Shown here in pieces: positions 36,785-45,742 of a stretch of 64,000 nt of DNA. The notes beneath the pieces are model-generated. The model did no database searches, was not told the origin of the DNA, and saw only the letters and a program-made list of their open reading frames with translations. The DNA lies in assembly GCA_017451525.1 (NCBI GenBank), contig JAFTOD010000005.1, forward strand, positions 124,001 to 188,000. The letters run 5' to 3'. Origin of the DNA: Paludibacteraceae bacterium. GTDB lineage: Bacteria > Bacteroidota > Bacteroidia > Bacteroidales > Paludibacteraceae. A program made the translations under genes and the position numbers. Each line of letters begins with the position of its first letter. Position 1 is the first letter of the stretch.

Positions 36785-37276
36785 TTATCTCTTAAAGGAG
36801 AAATATTTTTGTCCAAAAAAACTGATTAGCACCGTGATAATCGTCACTATCATCTTCGATGGAGTAGGGTAGATACCGCACACTTCTACAAACAACTTCA
36901 ACCCGAAATAGTTCACCAACAAGTTCACCGCTACAATCAAAACATATCGCCAAAGTTGCTTATATCCACGCAACGAAGATTGCGTAAACGTCACGTATTT
37001 ATTCAGCCAAAATCCCGTGAACAACGTAATAGGAAACACTATCAACAGTGTCATCACGTGAGGAGTAAGGCATACCTCAGACGCGAAAGGCAAAGTTATA
37101 TACACCAACTCATGCCCCACCACAAAATTATAAAAAACAAAATACAATACCCAATCCAACACCATGTTGCCACCGCCACAAGCCGCATAGCGAAATAGCT
37201 GCTGCGGAACGTATTTACGAAATGGTCGATAGAAAAAATCGACTATTTTGGTGATTATTTGGGCGAATGTTTGCAT
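36785..37276 (-). CDS. GtrA-family membrane protein
   Basis: 163 residues with four predicted membrane helices; GtrA proteins are small flippase-like proteins for lipid-linked sugars. Start ATG at 37276 (MQTFAQIITKIVDFFYRP) is chosen because the promoter at 37328-37359 overlaps the longer in-frame start. Typical features are LFRYAACGGGNMVLDWVLYF at helix 1, FWLNKYVTFTQS after helix 3, and the C-terminal VLISFFGQKYFSFKR. It is convergent with the helix-hairpin-helix gene without any spacer and divergent from rsmA. Confidence 0.87.
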   Translation of the reverse strand: MQTFAQIITKIVDFFYRPFRKYVPQQLFRYAACGGGNMVLDWVLYFVFYNFVVGHELVYITLPFASEVCLTPHVMTLLIVFPITLFTGFWLNKYVTFTQSSLRGYKQLWRYVLIVAVNLLVNYFGLKLFVEVCGIYPTPSKMIVTIITVLISFFGQKYFSFKR

Positions 37277-37301
37277 TTTTGAAAAAAAAATTGTACTTTT
37301 G
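37270..37301 (+). promoter_or_regulatory. Bacteroidota-type promoter for rsmA
   Basis: TTTG (37270-37273), 20 bases, TACTTTTG (37294-37301). Its -33 element overlaps the 5' end of gtrA. The leader to the rsmA ATG is about 110 bases. Confidence 0.7.
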
Positions 37302-37327
37302 CAGCCGAAAATAAACCAATCGGCGTG

Positions 37328-37359
37328 CAAAGGTACTCAAAAATTTGCGACTATGCAAA
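37328..37359 (-). promoter_or_regulatory. Bacteroidota-type promoter for gtrA
   Basis: Minus strand: TTTG (37359-37356), 20 bases, TACCTTTG (37335-37328). It faces the rsmA promoter with 26 bases between the two -7 elements, so the two transcripts should overlap at their 5' ends. Confidence 0.7.
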
Positions 37360-37416
37360 TTTTGCCGAATATTATTAACCAAAAACAACCATTTATGGAC
37401 GACTATCATCAGCAAA

Positions 37417-38184
37417 ATGCAACAAGTAAGAGCCAAGAAATTTTTGGGTCAGCATTTCTTGAAGGACCTGAGTGTCGCCCAACGAATTGCTGAGACCATT
37501 AGCGCAGGTCGTGTCTTAGAGATAGGACCTGGCATGGGTGTGCTCACGCAGTATCTCCTCAAAAATCCTAATCTGCAAACTACCGCTATCGAAATCGATA
37601 GGGAGAGTGTGGCGTACCTCAAGGAGTGGTACCCCGAGTTGCACCTCATCGAGGGCGACTTCCTCAAGCTCGATCTTAATATCATTTATCCCGATGGCGA
37701 ATTCTGCGTGATAGGCAATTATCCGTATAATATCAGCAGTCAGATTTTCTTCAAAGTGCTTGACTATAAGGACCGTATCCCTATCTGCTCAGGTATGATT
37801 CAGAAGGAAGTAGCCGAGCGTATTGCCAGTAAACCAGGCAAGAAGGCATACGGTATCCTCAGTGTACTGCTCCAAGCATATTATGATATAGAATATCTGT
37901 TCACCGTGGATGAACATGTGTTCAACCCTCCGCCGAAAGTCAAGTCGGCGGTTATCCGAATGACAAGAAACAACCGCCAGGGATTAGGCTGCGATGAGGC
38001 GCTGTTTAAGAATATAGTCAAGACAGCATTCAACCAGCGCCGAAAGCAGATGCGCAATTCGTTGATGCAGCTCGTAGGAAAAGAAAATTCTATCCTCAAC
38101 GAGCCCATCTTCACGAAGCGCCCCGAACAACTGAGTGTCGAAGAATTTATCGCACTCACCCAACTAATTCAAAATTCAAAGTAA
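37417..38184 (+). CDS. rsmA: 16S rRNA dimethyladenosine transferase
   Basis: Dimethylates two adjacent adenosines near the 3' end of 16S rRNA during small-subunit assembly. 255 residues from the ATG at 37417 (MQQVRAKKFLGQHFL), the usual N-terminus for this family; the frame extends upstream without family similarity. SAM-binding motif VLEIGPGMGVLT, acidic AIEIDRES, GDFLKLD and the catalytic NYPYNIS (NLPY type) are present. The C-terminal helical domain has FNQRRKQMRNSL. It is followed 21 bases later by corA. Confidence 0.95.
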   Translation: MQQVRAKKFLGQHFLKDLSVAQRIAETISAGRVLEIGPGMGVLTQYLLKNPNLQTTAIEIDRESVAYLKEWYPELHLIEGDFLKLDLNIIYPDGEFCVIGNYPYNISSQIFFKVLDYKDRIPICSGMIQKEVAERIASKPGKKAYGILSVLLQAYYDIEYLFTVDEHVFNPPPKVKSAVIRMTRNNRQGLGCDEALFKNIVKTAFNQRRKQMRNSLMQLVGKENSILNEPIFTKRPEQLSVEEFIALTQLIQNSK

Positions 38185-38205
38185 CCATTCAAAATTAGTG
38201 TAACC

Positions 38206-39159
38206 ATGGCTGAATTAAAGATTTTCTATAGAGATAAAGACAAAGATAAAATCAAAGTAGGACGCAGTGTAAACATCCTCACCAGTCTTGACAAATCCGA
38301 TATCATCTGGATCGACCTGTTGGACGTAAGCGACCGAACAGAGGGCGTGCTCGAGGACTTCCTCAAAATCGACATCCAAGAGGACGAAGAGATGGAAGAG
38401 ATTGAGATGTCATCTCGTTATATCCAAACCGACGATTCCATCGTGGCTAACTCCAACTTCCTCCGCGATAACTTCGAGGTAGAGCCCGTCAATTTTATCC
38501 TCAAAAACAGTATTCTTGTCACCACACGTGACGTTGAACTCGCCAGTTTCAACGAGACGGTCAAGAAGATGCTCGTAAACACACGCAACTTCCCAACGGG
38601 CTACCACGTACTTGTTTCACTCATGGAAACACGTGTAGAAAAAGATGCGGATATGATCGAGGATACTACCGACCTTATCACCAAACTTTCTGGTGAAATT
38701 AACGCCAAAGACCACGTGGACGAAGAAGTACTTATCCAAATCAAGGACTTGCAGGAAAAAGTCACCATTATCCGTCAAAACATCATGGATAAACAACGTG
38801 TGATTAGCAACTTCCTCAAGTGCGACTTCTTCCCAACGGAACTCCAACCACGCCTCACAATGATTATCAAAGATATCAATTCTCTGTTCGATTACACCCG
38901 TTTTGGTTTCGACCGTCTGGACTACCTCCAGGATACTTTCCTCGGTCTTGTTAATATCGAGCAGAACAAGATTATTAAGATCTTCACCGTGGTGAATGTG
39001 GTATTCCTCCCACCTACATTGATTGCCAGCATGTATGGTATGAACTTCGACTTTATGCCCGAACTCAGTTGGAAACTCGGCTATCCATTTGCTATTGGAC
39101 TAATGCTTGTTTTCACACTGGCTATCTTGCTTATTTTCAAGTTGAAAAAGTGGTTATAA
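38206..39159 (+). CDS. corA: CorA-type magnesium/divalent cation transporter
   Basis: 317 residues: a large cytoplasmic N-terminal domain with the long stalk helix (about 220-265), then two C-terminal membrane helices. The signature YGMNF at the end of the first membrane helix (VVFLPPTLIASMYGMNFDFMPEL) forms the selectivity loop, and a basic end (FKLKKWL) is present. Transports Mg2+ or other divalent ions into the cell. The gene probably shares a transcript with rsmA (21-base gap). The non-coding DnaA-box-like region starts just after its stop. Confidence 0.95.
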   Translation: MAELKIFYRDKDKDKIKVGRSVNILTSLDKSDIIWIDLLDVSDRTEGVLEDFLKIDIQEDEEMEEIEMSSRYIQTDDSIVANSNFLRDNFEVEPVNFILKNSILVTTRDVELASFNETVKKMLVNTRNFPTGYHVLVSLMETRVEKDADMIEDTTDLITKLSGEINAKDHVDEEVLIQIKDLQEKVTIIRQNIMDKQRVISNFLKCDFFPTELQPRLTMIIKDINSLFDYTRFGFDRLDYLQDTFLGLVNIEQNKIIKIFTVVNVVFLPPTLIASMYGMNFDFMPELSWKLGYPFAIGLMLVFTLAILLIFKLKKWL

Positions 39160-39164
39160 ACAAG

Positions 39165-39356
39165 TTTTCAACAATGGCTAACTTATATTGTTGATGAGAT
39201 TTGATAACCCAAACTTATCAATCTTATCAACAATCAAACGCCAATAAATATTCCTTCTAACCTACTAATAACAAGATAAATACGCACGTTTTCCACATTT
39301 TCCCCAACCAATAATAATAAAGGAAACTTTAATTAATTCTATTTTTATTATTTAAG
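39165..39356. other. DnaA-box-like cluster with AT-rich stretch (candidate replication origin element)
   Basis: Between corA and the CAT-like gene are TTTTCAACA (39165), TGTTGATGA (39189, reverse form of TCATCAACA), TTATCAATC (39215), TTATCAACA (39224), TTTTCCACA (39289) and TTTTCCCCA (39298). Several are one or two changes from the DnaA box TTATCCACA. An AT-rich run follows at about 39309-39356. mnmG and a parS site, often near origins, lie 7-9 kb to the right. The cluster is suggestive only; dnaA is not in the window. Confidence 0.35.
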
Positions 39357-39380
39357 GTGTAGTTTGCCCCTTTGTTTTGT

Positions 39381-40010
39381 ATGATTTCTGTCAATCCACA
39401 AGATACTCCTCGCGCAGCTCAATTCGAGATTTGGAAGAATGCTCCAAATCCTATGCTTGTTTTTGTTAAACGCTTGGATGTCACCAATCTTGTGCGAATT
39501 AGTCGTCGAAAGCATTTGAAGTTCAACATGCTGCTCGATTATTGCATTGGCAAAGCCGCTATTCATCAAAAAGAGTTTTATCTCTTGCCTGTAGGTGATC
39601 AACTCATGCAGTTCGACAAGATTGCTATCAATACCATGGTCAAGAATCATAGAGGCGATGTCAGTTCGTGCGACATTGCTTTTGATGGCGATTTTGATAC
39701 TTACTGTAACGACTATATGAAATATACCACTCAGGTCGCTCAAACCTGCATTGACCGCGATCTTTCGCAGGAATTTATGGTGATAGGCACCTCGGCTATT
39801 GTGGATACGGAATTGGAATTTGCGGGTGGCATGTATAGCGGCATATATAATAATCCATATATTATTTGGGGTAAGTATCATCGCAGTTGGTTTAGAACTA
39901 CCTTAATATTATCTTTTCAGTTTCACCATGCCCAGATGGATGGCGCCCACGCTGCTCACTTCCTCAATACGCTGCAAGAGGAAATTGATAAATTTATTTG
40001 CAATAATTAG
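39381..40010 (+). CDS. Chloramphenicol acetyltransferase-like (CatA fold) protein
   Basis: 209 residues from the ATG at 39381; a TTG three codons upstream is also in frame. The C-terminal FQFHHAQMDGAHAAHFL contains HHxxxDG, the catalytic motif of the CAT/E2 acyltransferase fold. Other parts match the CatA-like family, such as FNMLLDYCIGKA and ISRRKHLKFN. It should transfer an acyl group from acyl-CoA to a small molecule; the natural substrate is unknown and antibiotic resistance should not be assumed. It stands alone between the DnaA-box-like region and the mreB promoter. The upstream promoter is unclear (only an imperfect TAGTTTG near 39360). Confidence 0.82.
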   Translation: MISVNPQDTPRAAQFEIWKNAPNPMLVFVKRLDVTNLVRISRRKHLKFNMLLDYCIGKAAIHQKEFYLLPVGDQLMQFDKIAINTMVKNHRGDVSSCDIAFDGDFDTYCNDYMKYTTQVAQTCIDRDLSQEFMVIGTSAIVDTELEFAGGMYSGIYNNPYIIWGKYHRSWFRTTLILSFQFHHAQMDGAHAAHFLNTLQEEIDKFICNN

Positions 40011-40016
40011 ATTTTT

Positions 40017-40048
40017 CTTGCGCATATACATTTTTTTTTGTACCTTTG
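40017..40048 (+). promoter_or_regulatory. Bacteroidota-type promoter for the mre-rodA operon
   Basis: CTTG (40017-40020), 20 bases, TACCTTTG (40041-40048). The leader to mreB is about 65 bases. It is the only clear promoter before the seven tightly packed genes that follow. Confidence 0.7.
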
Positions 40049-40119
40049 TGCGATTTTATGGAATTTGGGTAAGAGGGCACGAAAAATAAAATAACACCTT
40101 AATATATTTATAAAGCAAA

Positions 40120-41139
40120 ATGGGACTATTTTCATTAACACAAGAAATTGCCATTGACCTTGGTACAGCGAACACCATCATCATTTGTAACGACAAAGTG
40201 GTGGTGGATGAGCCATCGGTGGTGGCAATCAGTATGGCAGACAACAAGATGGTGGCGGTAGGTCGTAAGGCGCAACAGATGATTGGTAAAGGCGGAACAC
40301 TGATTCGTACAGTACGCCCCTTGCGCGATGGTGTGATTGCCGATTTCTACGCCTGCGAGATGATGATTAGAGGAATGATAAAGATGATTCCTAAGCAAAA
40401 CAAATTGTTTACGCCCAATATTCGTATGGTGGTATGTATTCCTTCGGGCAGTACAGAGGTTGAGATTCGTGCGGTGCGTGACAGTAGTGAACACGCAGGT
40501 GGACGCGATGTGTATATGATTTATGAGCCAATGGCAGCAGCAATAGGTATGGGCATTGATGTTGAGAGTCCAGAGGGCTGTATGGTGGTAGATATAGGTG
40601 GTGGTACGACTGAGATTGCGGTGATTTCTCTCGGTGGAATCGTGGCAAATAAGTCCATCAAGGTGGCCGGTGATGATCTAAATGCTGACATCGTGGAGTA
40701 TATGGGTCGCATGCACAATTTGCGCATTGATGAGCCAACAGCAGAGCGTATAAAGATGCAAGTGGGTAGTGCTTTGCCAGAATTGGAAGATGCTCCAGAA
40801 GATTATATGGTGATTGGTCCAAACAAGGTGACAGCGTTGCCAATGCAAGTGCCAGTAAGTTATCAAGAGATAGCGCACTGCCTTGAGAAGAGTATTGCGA
40901 AAATAGAAAATGCTATTCTGCAAGCGTTGGAAGCTACTCCACCTGAGTTGTATGCTGATATTGTGAAGCGTGGAATATACTTGACCGGTGGTGGTGCACA
41001 GTTGCACGGATTGAGCAAGCGTTTGACGGATAAGATTACTATTCCATTTCATGTGGCAGAAGATCCATTGCATGCAGTGGCCCGCGGAACAGGAGTGGCA
41101 CTGAAGAATGTGAACAACTTTGGTTTCTTGATTCGCTAA
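40120..41139 (+). CDS. mreB: Rod shape-determining protein MreB (bacterial actin)
   Basis: Forms membrane-bound filaments that guide lateral wall synthesis. 339 residues, normal length. Actin-fold motifs: phosphate 1 loop IDLGTANTIIICND, connect 1, phosphate 2 loop MVVDIGGGTTEIAVIS, and adenosine loop GIYLTGGGAQLHGL. First gene of the operon mreB-mreC-mreD-mrdA-rodA, with mreC 24 bases downstream. The plus strand looks more G-rich from here on than in corA. Confidence 0.97.
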   Translation: MGLFSLTQEIAIDLGTANTIIICNDKVVVDEPSVVAISMADNKMVAVGRKAQQMIGKGGTLIRTVRPLRDGVIADFYACEMMIRGMIKMIPKQNKLFTPNIRMVVCIPSGSTEVEIRAVRDSSEHAGGRDVYMIYEPMAAAIGMGIDVESPEGCMVVDIGGGTTEIAVISLGGIVANKSIKVAGDDLNADIVEYMGRMHNLRIDEPTAERIKMQVGSALPELEDAPEDYMVIGPNKVTALPMQVPVSYQEIAHCLEKSIAKIENAILQALEATPPELYADIVKRGIYLTGGGAQLHGLSKRLTDKITIPFHVAEDPLHAVARGTGVALKNVNNFGFLIR

Positions 41140-41163
41140 GAAAAACCCAAATATACAAACTGT

Positions 41164-41976
41164 ATGAGAAACCTGCTACAGTTTTTAACGCGTTATAGCA
41201 ACTTCCTAATCTTTTTGATGCTGGAAGTTGTTGCGTTTATACTGATATGCACGAATAATGAGTATCAGCAGAGTGCGGTATGGTCGAGTGCTAATCGTGT
41301 GGTAGCAGGTGTGGAGGGGATGAAAACAAATATTGTGGGGTATTTTCGTTTACGTACAGAGAATGAAGTCTTGACAGCGGAGAATGCTCGGTTGAAGGAA
41401 GAATTGATGTGGCTTGGTAATCAGATAGAGGAGCAAACGGAGCGCGATTCAAGTTATTTGTATAGCCATTTGGACTGGGAATATATCCCTGCCAAGGTGG
41501 TGGGGATAACCACCAATAAACAGCATAACTATTTGACTATCAATAAGGGTTTGCGTGATAGTATAGAGGTGGATATGGGTGTGGTAGGTGCAGATGGTGT
41601 GGTAGGAATAGTGAGTGCGGTAGGTGAGAAATATTCGTTGGTAGTACCGATTATTCATACGAAAATAAGCATCAGTAGCCGATTGAAAAATAATGGTCAG
41701 ATAGGGGGGACTGCATGGGATGGCCGCAATTGCCACTACGTAAACTTGACAGAGATAGCAAGGCACATAGATGTGAATCAAGGAGATACCGTTGTAACAA
41801 GCGGACTGACTGAGGTATTCCCCGAAGGTGTGATGGTAGGCGAAGTATATGAGACAAGTTTAGGTCAAGGCGATAATTATCATCAGACGATAGTGAAGTT
41901 GAGTACTGATTATAAATCACTTAGGTACGTACAAGTATTGCGCAATAATAATAAGCAACCATATGGAATGGATTAA
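41164..41976 (+). CDS. mreC: Rod shape-determining protein MreC
   Basis: Periplasmic scaffold that links MreB to the cell-wall synthases. 270 residues with one N-terminal membrane helix (about 14-30, LIFLMLEVVAFILIC), a coiled coil (about 60-95, TENEVLTAENARLKEELMWL) and two C-terminal beta domains with GVVGADGVVGIVSAVGEKYS and GDTVVTSGLTEVFPEGVMVG, both conserved in the family. It overlaps mreD by 14 bases. Confidence 0.95.
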   Translation: MRNLLQFLTRYSNFLIFLMLEVVAFILICTNNEYQQSAVWSSANRVVAGVEGMKTNIVGYFRLRTENEVLTAENARLKEELMWLGNQIEEQTERDSSYLYSHLDWEYIPAKVVGITTNKQHNYLTINKGLRDSIEVDMGVVGADGVVGIVSAVGEKYSLVVPIIHTKISISSRLKNNGQIGGTAWDGRNCHYVNLTEIARHIDVNQGDTVVTSGLTEVFPEGVMVGEVYETSLGQGDNYHQTIVKLSTDYKSLRYVQVLRNNNKQPYGMD

Positions 41977-42454
41977 ACAAATAGTGCGACTGATAGTGGT
42001 AGTACTGCTACAAGTGCTACTGTTTGACCACTTGCAAATTGCAGGTTGGGGCTTTCCGATGGTATATGTGCTATTCTTGATGAATATGCCTGTACAAATT
42101 CCACGTTGGGCAGAGATGTTGATAGGTGCAGTAGTGGGATTGGTGTTTGATGTATGGCATAGTTCGATAGGCGTGAATATGGCTGCATGCGTGGCGTTTA
42201 GTTTCTTTCGTCCTATATTATTAGGCAATCTTACACAAGATTTGGAACGTGTGAAAGGTGAGATTTACAGTGCGAGTATAGGCAGAATAGAATATGTGAA
42301 GTGTTTGTCAATATTAACAGTGGTTCACCATTTAATGGTATTCTCGCTAGAAGCATGGAGCTGGCATAACTGGTGGATGGTACTGGTGCAGACATTAATT
42401 AGCAGCACACTTACTATATTGATTATCATGGGATATGATATCTTTAGGAAATGA
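41963..42454 (+). CDS. mreD: Rod shape-determining protein MreD
   Basis: 163 residues, with about five hydrophobic helices. Sequence is poorly conserved in this family; identity rests on size, topology and position between mreC and mrdA. The segment PRWAEMLIGAVVGLVFDVWH fits the MreD pattern. It overlaps mreC by 14 bases and mrdA by 4, so the three are translationally coupled. Confidence 0.88.
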   Translation: MEWIKQIVRLIVVVLLQVLLFDHLQIAGWGFPMVYVLFLMNMPVQIPRWAEMLIGAVVGLVFDVWHSSIGVNMAACVAFSFFRPILLGNLTQDLERVKGEIYSASIGRIEYVKCLSILTVVHHLMVFSLEAWSWHNWWMVLVQTLISSTLTILIIMGYDIFRK

Positions 42455-44292
42455 TAAATGACCCTAATTATAATCGGCGATATGTGATAGCGGGCATAGC
42501 AATATTGGTGGTGCTCACATATATTGTACGATTATTTATTTTGCAGGTTATTGACCAATCTACTCAAGGAAAAGCCGAAACCAACGCTCAACTACGTCAA
42601 ACTATCTATCCTTCGCGCGGACTTATCTATGACCGAAAAGGCGAACTACTAGTTGCTAATCAACCCATCTATGAGGTGACAGTAATCGTTAGGGAAATGC
42701 AGAATAGTGCATTTGATACATTGAGTTTTTGTGAGAAGCTGCAAATTACCCCTGAAGAATTTGAAGAGCGTATGCAAAACATACAGAATCCCCGAAGAAA
42801 TCGAGGATTTTCGCGTTATTCACCCCAAGTGTTTATGGATCAGTTGCACCAAGAAGATGTGGCGGCACTTCAACAAGAATTGTATAAGTACGCAGGTGTA
42901 GATATACGCTGTAGGACATTGCGCGATTATATGTATCCGATTGCATCGCACGTGCTGGGTAGCGTGGGAGAAGTGAACCAGCGCGACTTGGAACGAGATA
43001 GTTATTATAGCGTAGGTGATTATTCTGGACGCGATGGAATCGAGCGAACGTACGAAAAAGATTTGCGCGGAGAGAAGGGCGTGGAGATACTAATGCGTGA
43101 CTCGCGCGGACGAATACAGGGGGCATATCAGAATGGCGAATTAGATAAAGAGGCGGTTACTGGTAGCGATTTGCATTTGGGATTGGATATTCAAACACAG
43201 TTATTGGCGGAAAAATTGATGCATGGTAAGGTGGGTAGTGTAGTGGCTATTGAACCGCAGACGGGAGAAGTGTTGGCATTGGTGAGTTCGCCCAATTGGG
43301 ACCCTCGCACATTAGTGGGTCAGGAGCGCTCAAAGAACTATCAAGCATTGCTGAATGATCCACATAAACCCCTGATGAATAGGGCTACACAAGCGCAATA
43401 TGCTCCAGGTTCTACGTTTAAGATTTTACAGGCACTAGTGGGATTACAAGAGGGAGTGATTAGCCCACATACGAAGTATCCATGCAATGGAAAGACATCG
43501 TATCCTATCAAATGTACGCACGATCATGGTAGTCCAGTGGACTTAGAAGAAGGAATAGAGCAGAGTTGTAATCCATATTTCTGGGCAATGTATAAGGACT
43601 TGCTGCAACAGGATGGATATAGCGATGATAATGCCGAATTCAAGGAACATTATCAGACGTGGCGAGAGCACGTGATGAGCTTTGGTTTGGGTAATAGGTT
43701 TGATGATACGGATATTAGTGAGCAAGCTAAAGGTGCGGTTCCATCGGTAGGATTGTACGATAAGATTTACGGAAAAAAGGGATGGAAAGCTATTACAATT
43801 CGTTCGTTGTCGATTGGACAGGGTGAGATATTGGTAACACCTTTGCAACTGGCCAATCAAACTGCTGCAATAGCTAATAAGGGATATTATATCACTCCGC
43901 ATTTGAATAGAAATGACTCGATGAAATTGAGGATTCATCACACTACGATTGATGCAAAGCACTTTGATGTGGTGCATCGAGGAATGGCACGTGTGATGAC
44001 GGAAGGAACGGGAAAATGGTATAATGTGCCCGAATTGCAGATATGTGGTAAGACAGGTACGGTGCAGAACCCTCATGGAGAAGATCATGCATTGTTTATC
44101 GGTTTTGCTCCGATGGATAACCCACAGATAGCGATTGCTGTGGCGGTGGAGAATGCGGGCTTTGGTTCCACATGGGCATGTCCGATAGCAACATTGCTGA
44201 TGGAACAATATTTAACCGGTGAAATCAAGCGAAAGTGGCTATATGACCGCATGGTAAATGCGAATTTGATAGATAAACAAAATGAGGAATAA
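42451..44292 (+). CDS. mrdA: Penicillin-binding protein 2 (transpeptidase of the rod complex)
   Basis: Cross-links peptidoglycan during elongation together with RodA. 613 residues: one N-terminal membrane helix (about 10-30), a pedestal domain with YPSRGLIYDRKGELLVANQP and the class-typical DYSGRDGIERTYE. The transpeptidase domain has the active-site Ser321 in GSTFK, SCN at 372-374 and KTGT at 534-537. It overlaps mreD by 4 bases and rodA by 11. Confidence 0.96.
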   Translation: MINDPNYNRRYVIAGIAILVVLTYIVRLFILQVIDQSTQGKAETNAQLRQTIYPSRGLIYDRKGELLVANQPIYEVTVIVREMQNSAFDTLSFCEKLQITPEEFEERMQNIQNPRRNRGFSRYSPQVFMDQLHQEDVAALQQELYKYAGVDIRCRTLRDYMYPIASHVLGSVGEVNQRDLERDSYYSVGDYSGRDGIERTYEKDLRGEKGVEILMRDSRGRIQGAYQNGELDKEAVTGSDLHLGLDIQTQLLAEKLMHGKVGSVVAIEPQTGEVLALVSSPNWDPRTLVGQERSKNYQALLNDPHKPLMNRATQAQYAPGSTFKILQALVGLQEGVISPHTKYPCNGKTSYPIKCTHDHGSPVDLEEGIEQSCNPYFWAMYKDLLQQDGYSDDNAEFKEHYQTWREHVMSFGLGNRFDDTDISEQAKGAVPSVGLYDKIYGKKGWKAITIRSLSIGQGEILVTPLQLANQTAAIANKGYYITPHLNRNDSMKLRIHHTTIDAKHFDVVHRGMARVMTEGTGKWYNVPELQICGKTGTVQNPHGEDHALFIGFAPMDNPQIAIAVAVENAGFGSTWACPIATLLMEQYLTGEIKRKWLYDRMVNANLIDKQNEE

Positions 44293-45742
44293 CAGAAGCA
44301 TCATATCGGGTATTGACTGGTGGACAATAGGATTGTTCCTCGTGATTGCGCTGTTCGGTTGGCTGAACATCTATGGATCTAGCTACTCATTCGATCAAAC
44401 GAGTATTTGGGACTTCTCCAACCGCGCAGGTAAGCAGTTGGTATGGCTTGCCACGGCTGTTGTGATAGGTGGAATCATACTGATGATAGAGGAGAAAGCG
44501 TATGATATTTTGGGTTATATCTTCTATGGAGTAATGATAGTGTTGTTGATAATCACGCCTATTTTTGCGCGTGATATCAAAGGTTCGCTGTCGTGGCTGA
44601 CGATAGGTCCGATTAGTTTGCAGCCAGCTGAGTTTGCCAAGTGTTTCACGGCTATTGCAGTAGCCAAATACATGAGCCAATATGGCTATAAAGTGCGTGA
44701 TTTGCGCGATTTGATCGTACCTTTCCTTTTGATAGGTGTGCCTATGCTGATTATCATGGTGGCTCAGCGAGAAACAGGGTCGGCATTGGTGTTTGCTTCG
44801 TTCTTATTGGTGTTCTACCGTCAAGGTATGTCGGGCTATGTGCTTTCGGGTGGATTGGCGTGTGTAGTATTATTCATATTAGTGATATTATTCGGTGAGA
44901 CGGCATTGCCAATAGGTTTGGGCAATGTAGGTATCTTGGTAAGTACACTAGTGATAGAGGCGATTGTGATGGGGTTGTTGGCGTTTAAGGAGAGAGATTT
45001 TCGTTCGTTGGTTATTGTTGGTATAGGTGTGGTGGTTTGTTATGGAATAGGATTGTTGCTCAATATATGGCTGTCGGTTAATTTCAATTATATTGCCTTG
45101 ACCTGTTTGGCGTTTACGGCTATTAATCTGCTTGTGCAGGCGGTGAAATATAGGAAAAGTAGTATGGGTTGGATCGTGGCATTTGTGATGACTACTGCGG
45201 TGCTGTGCCAAGGCTGTGACTATGCTTTCCACAATATTCTCCAACCTCACCAACGCATTCGTATTGAGGTATTATTGGGCATGAAAGATGATCCGCATGG
45301 CGCGGGATATAATGTGAATCAGTCATTGATTGCTATTGGTTCGGGGCAGGCGACGGGAAAAGGTTTTCTACAAGGCACGCAAACAAAACTAAAGTTCGTG
45401 CCAGAACAAGATACAGACTTTATCTTCTGTACAGTAGGAGAAGAATGGGGATTTGTGGGATCTGCTGGATTACTGCTGCTATATTTGGCATTGATATTGA
45501 GGATTATCTATATTGCTGAACGTCAGCGAGATACATTTAGTAGAATATATGCGTATAGTGTTGCGAGCATATTATTGTTCCACGTGACAATCAATATTGG
45601 TATGGTGCTGGGATTGCTGCCTGTGATTGGTATTCCGTTGCCATTTTTTAGTTATGGTGGTTCTTCGCTGTGGGGATTTACGATATTGCTGGCGATTATG
45701 CTGCGACTGGATGCTGCGCGCGTGAATAAGATGCAAGGATAA
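44282..45742 (+). CDS. rodA: Peptidoglycan glycosyltransferase RodA (SEDS family)
   Basis: Polymerises glycan strands with PBP2. 486 residues with about ten or more membrane helices. SEDS signatures: GSLSWLTIGPISLQPAEFAK, GSGQATGKGFLQGTQTKL and VPEQDTDFIFCTVGEEWGF, with PLPFFSYGGSS near the end. The insert of extra helices in the middle (about 200-320) is common in Bacteroidota RodA. It overlaps mrdA by 11 bases and yraN by 1. A degenerate parS-like sequence lies inside at 45576-45591. Confidence 0.95.
   Translation: MRNNRSIISGIDWWTIGLFLVIALFGWLNIYGSSYSFDQTSIWDFSNRAGKQLVWLATAVVIGGIILMIEEKAYDILGYIFYGVMIVLLIITPIFARDIKGSLSWLTIGPISLQPAEFAKCFTAIAVAKYMSQYGYKVRDLRDLIVPFLLIGVPMLIIMVAQRETGSALVFASFLLVFYRQGMSGYVLSGGLACVVLFILVILFGETALPIGLGNVGILVSTLVIEAIVMGLLAFKERDFRSLVIVGIGVVVCYGIGLLLNIWLSVNFNYIALTCLAFTAINLLVQAVKYRKSSMGWIVAFVMTTAVLCQGCDYAFHNILQPHQRIRIEVLLGMKDDPHGAGYNVNQSLIAIGSGQATGKGFLQGTQTKLKFVPEQDTDFIFCTVGEEWGFVGSAGLLLLYLALILRIIYIAERQRDTFSRIYAYSVASILLFHVTINIGMVLGLLPVIGIPLPFFSYGGSSLWGFTILLAIMLRLDAARVNKMQG

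Noticed and set aside
37277-37330. Longer gtrA start at 37330
   Set aside because: This start overlaps the -7 element of the gtrA promoter (37328-37335), so it could not be in the mRNA.
39381-40010. Chloramphenicol resistance gene
   Set aside because: The fold and the HHxxxDG motif fit the CAT family, but Bacteroidota have many CatA-like proteins of unknown substrate and there is no mobile context; resistance cannot be claimed.
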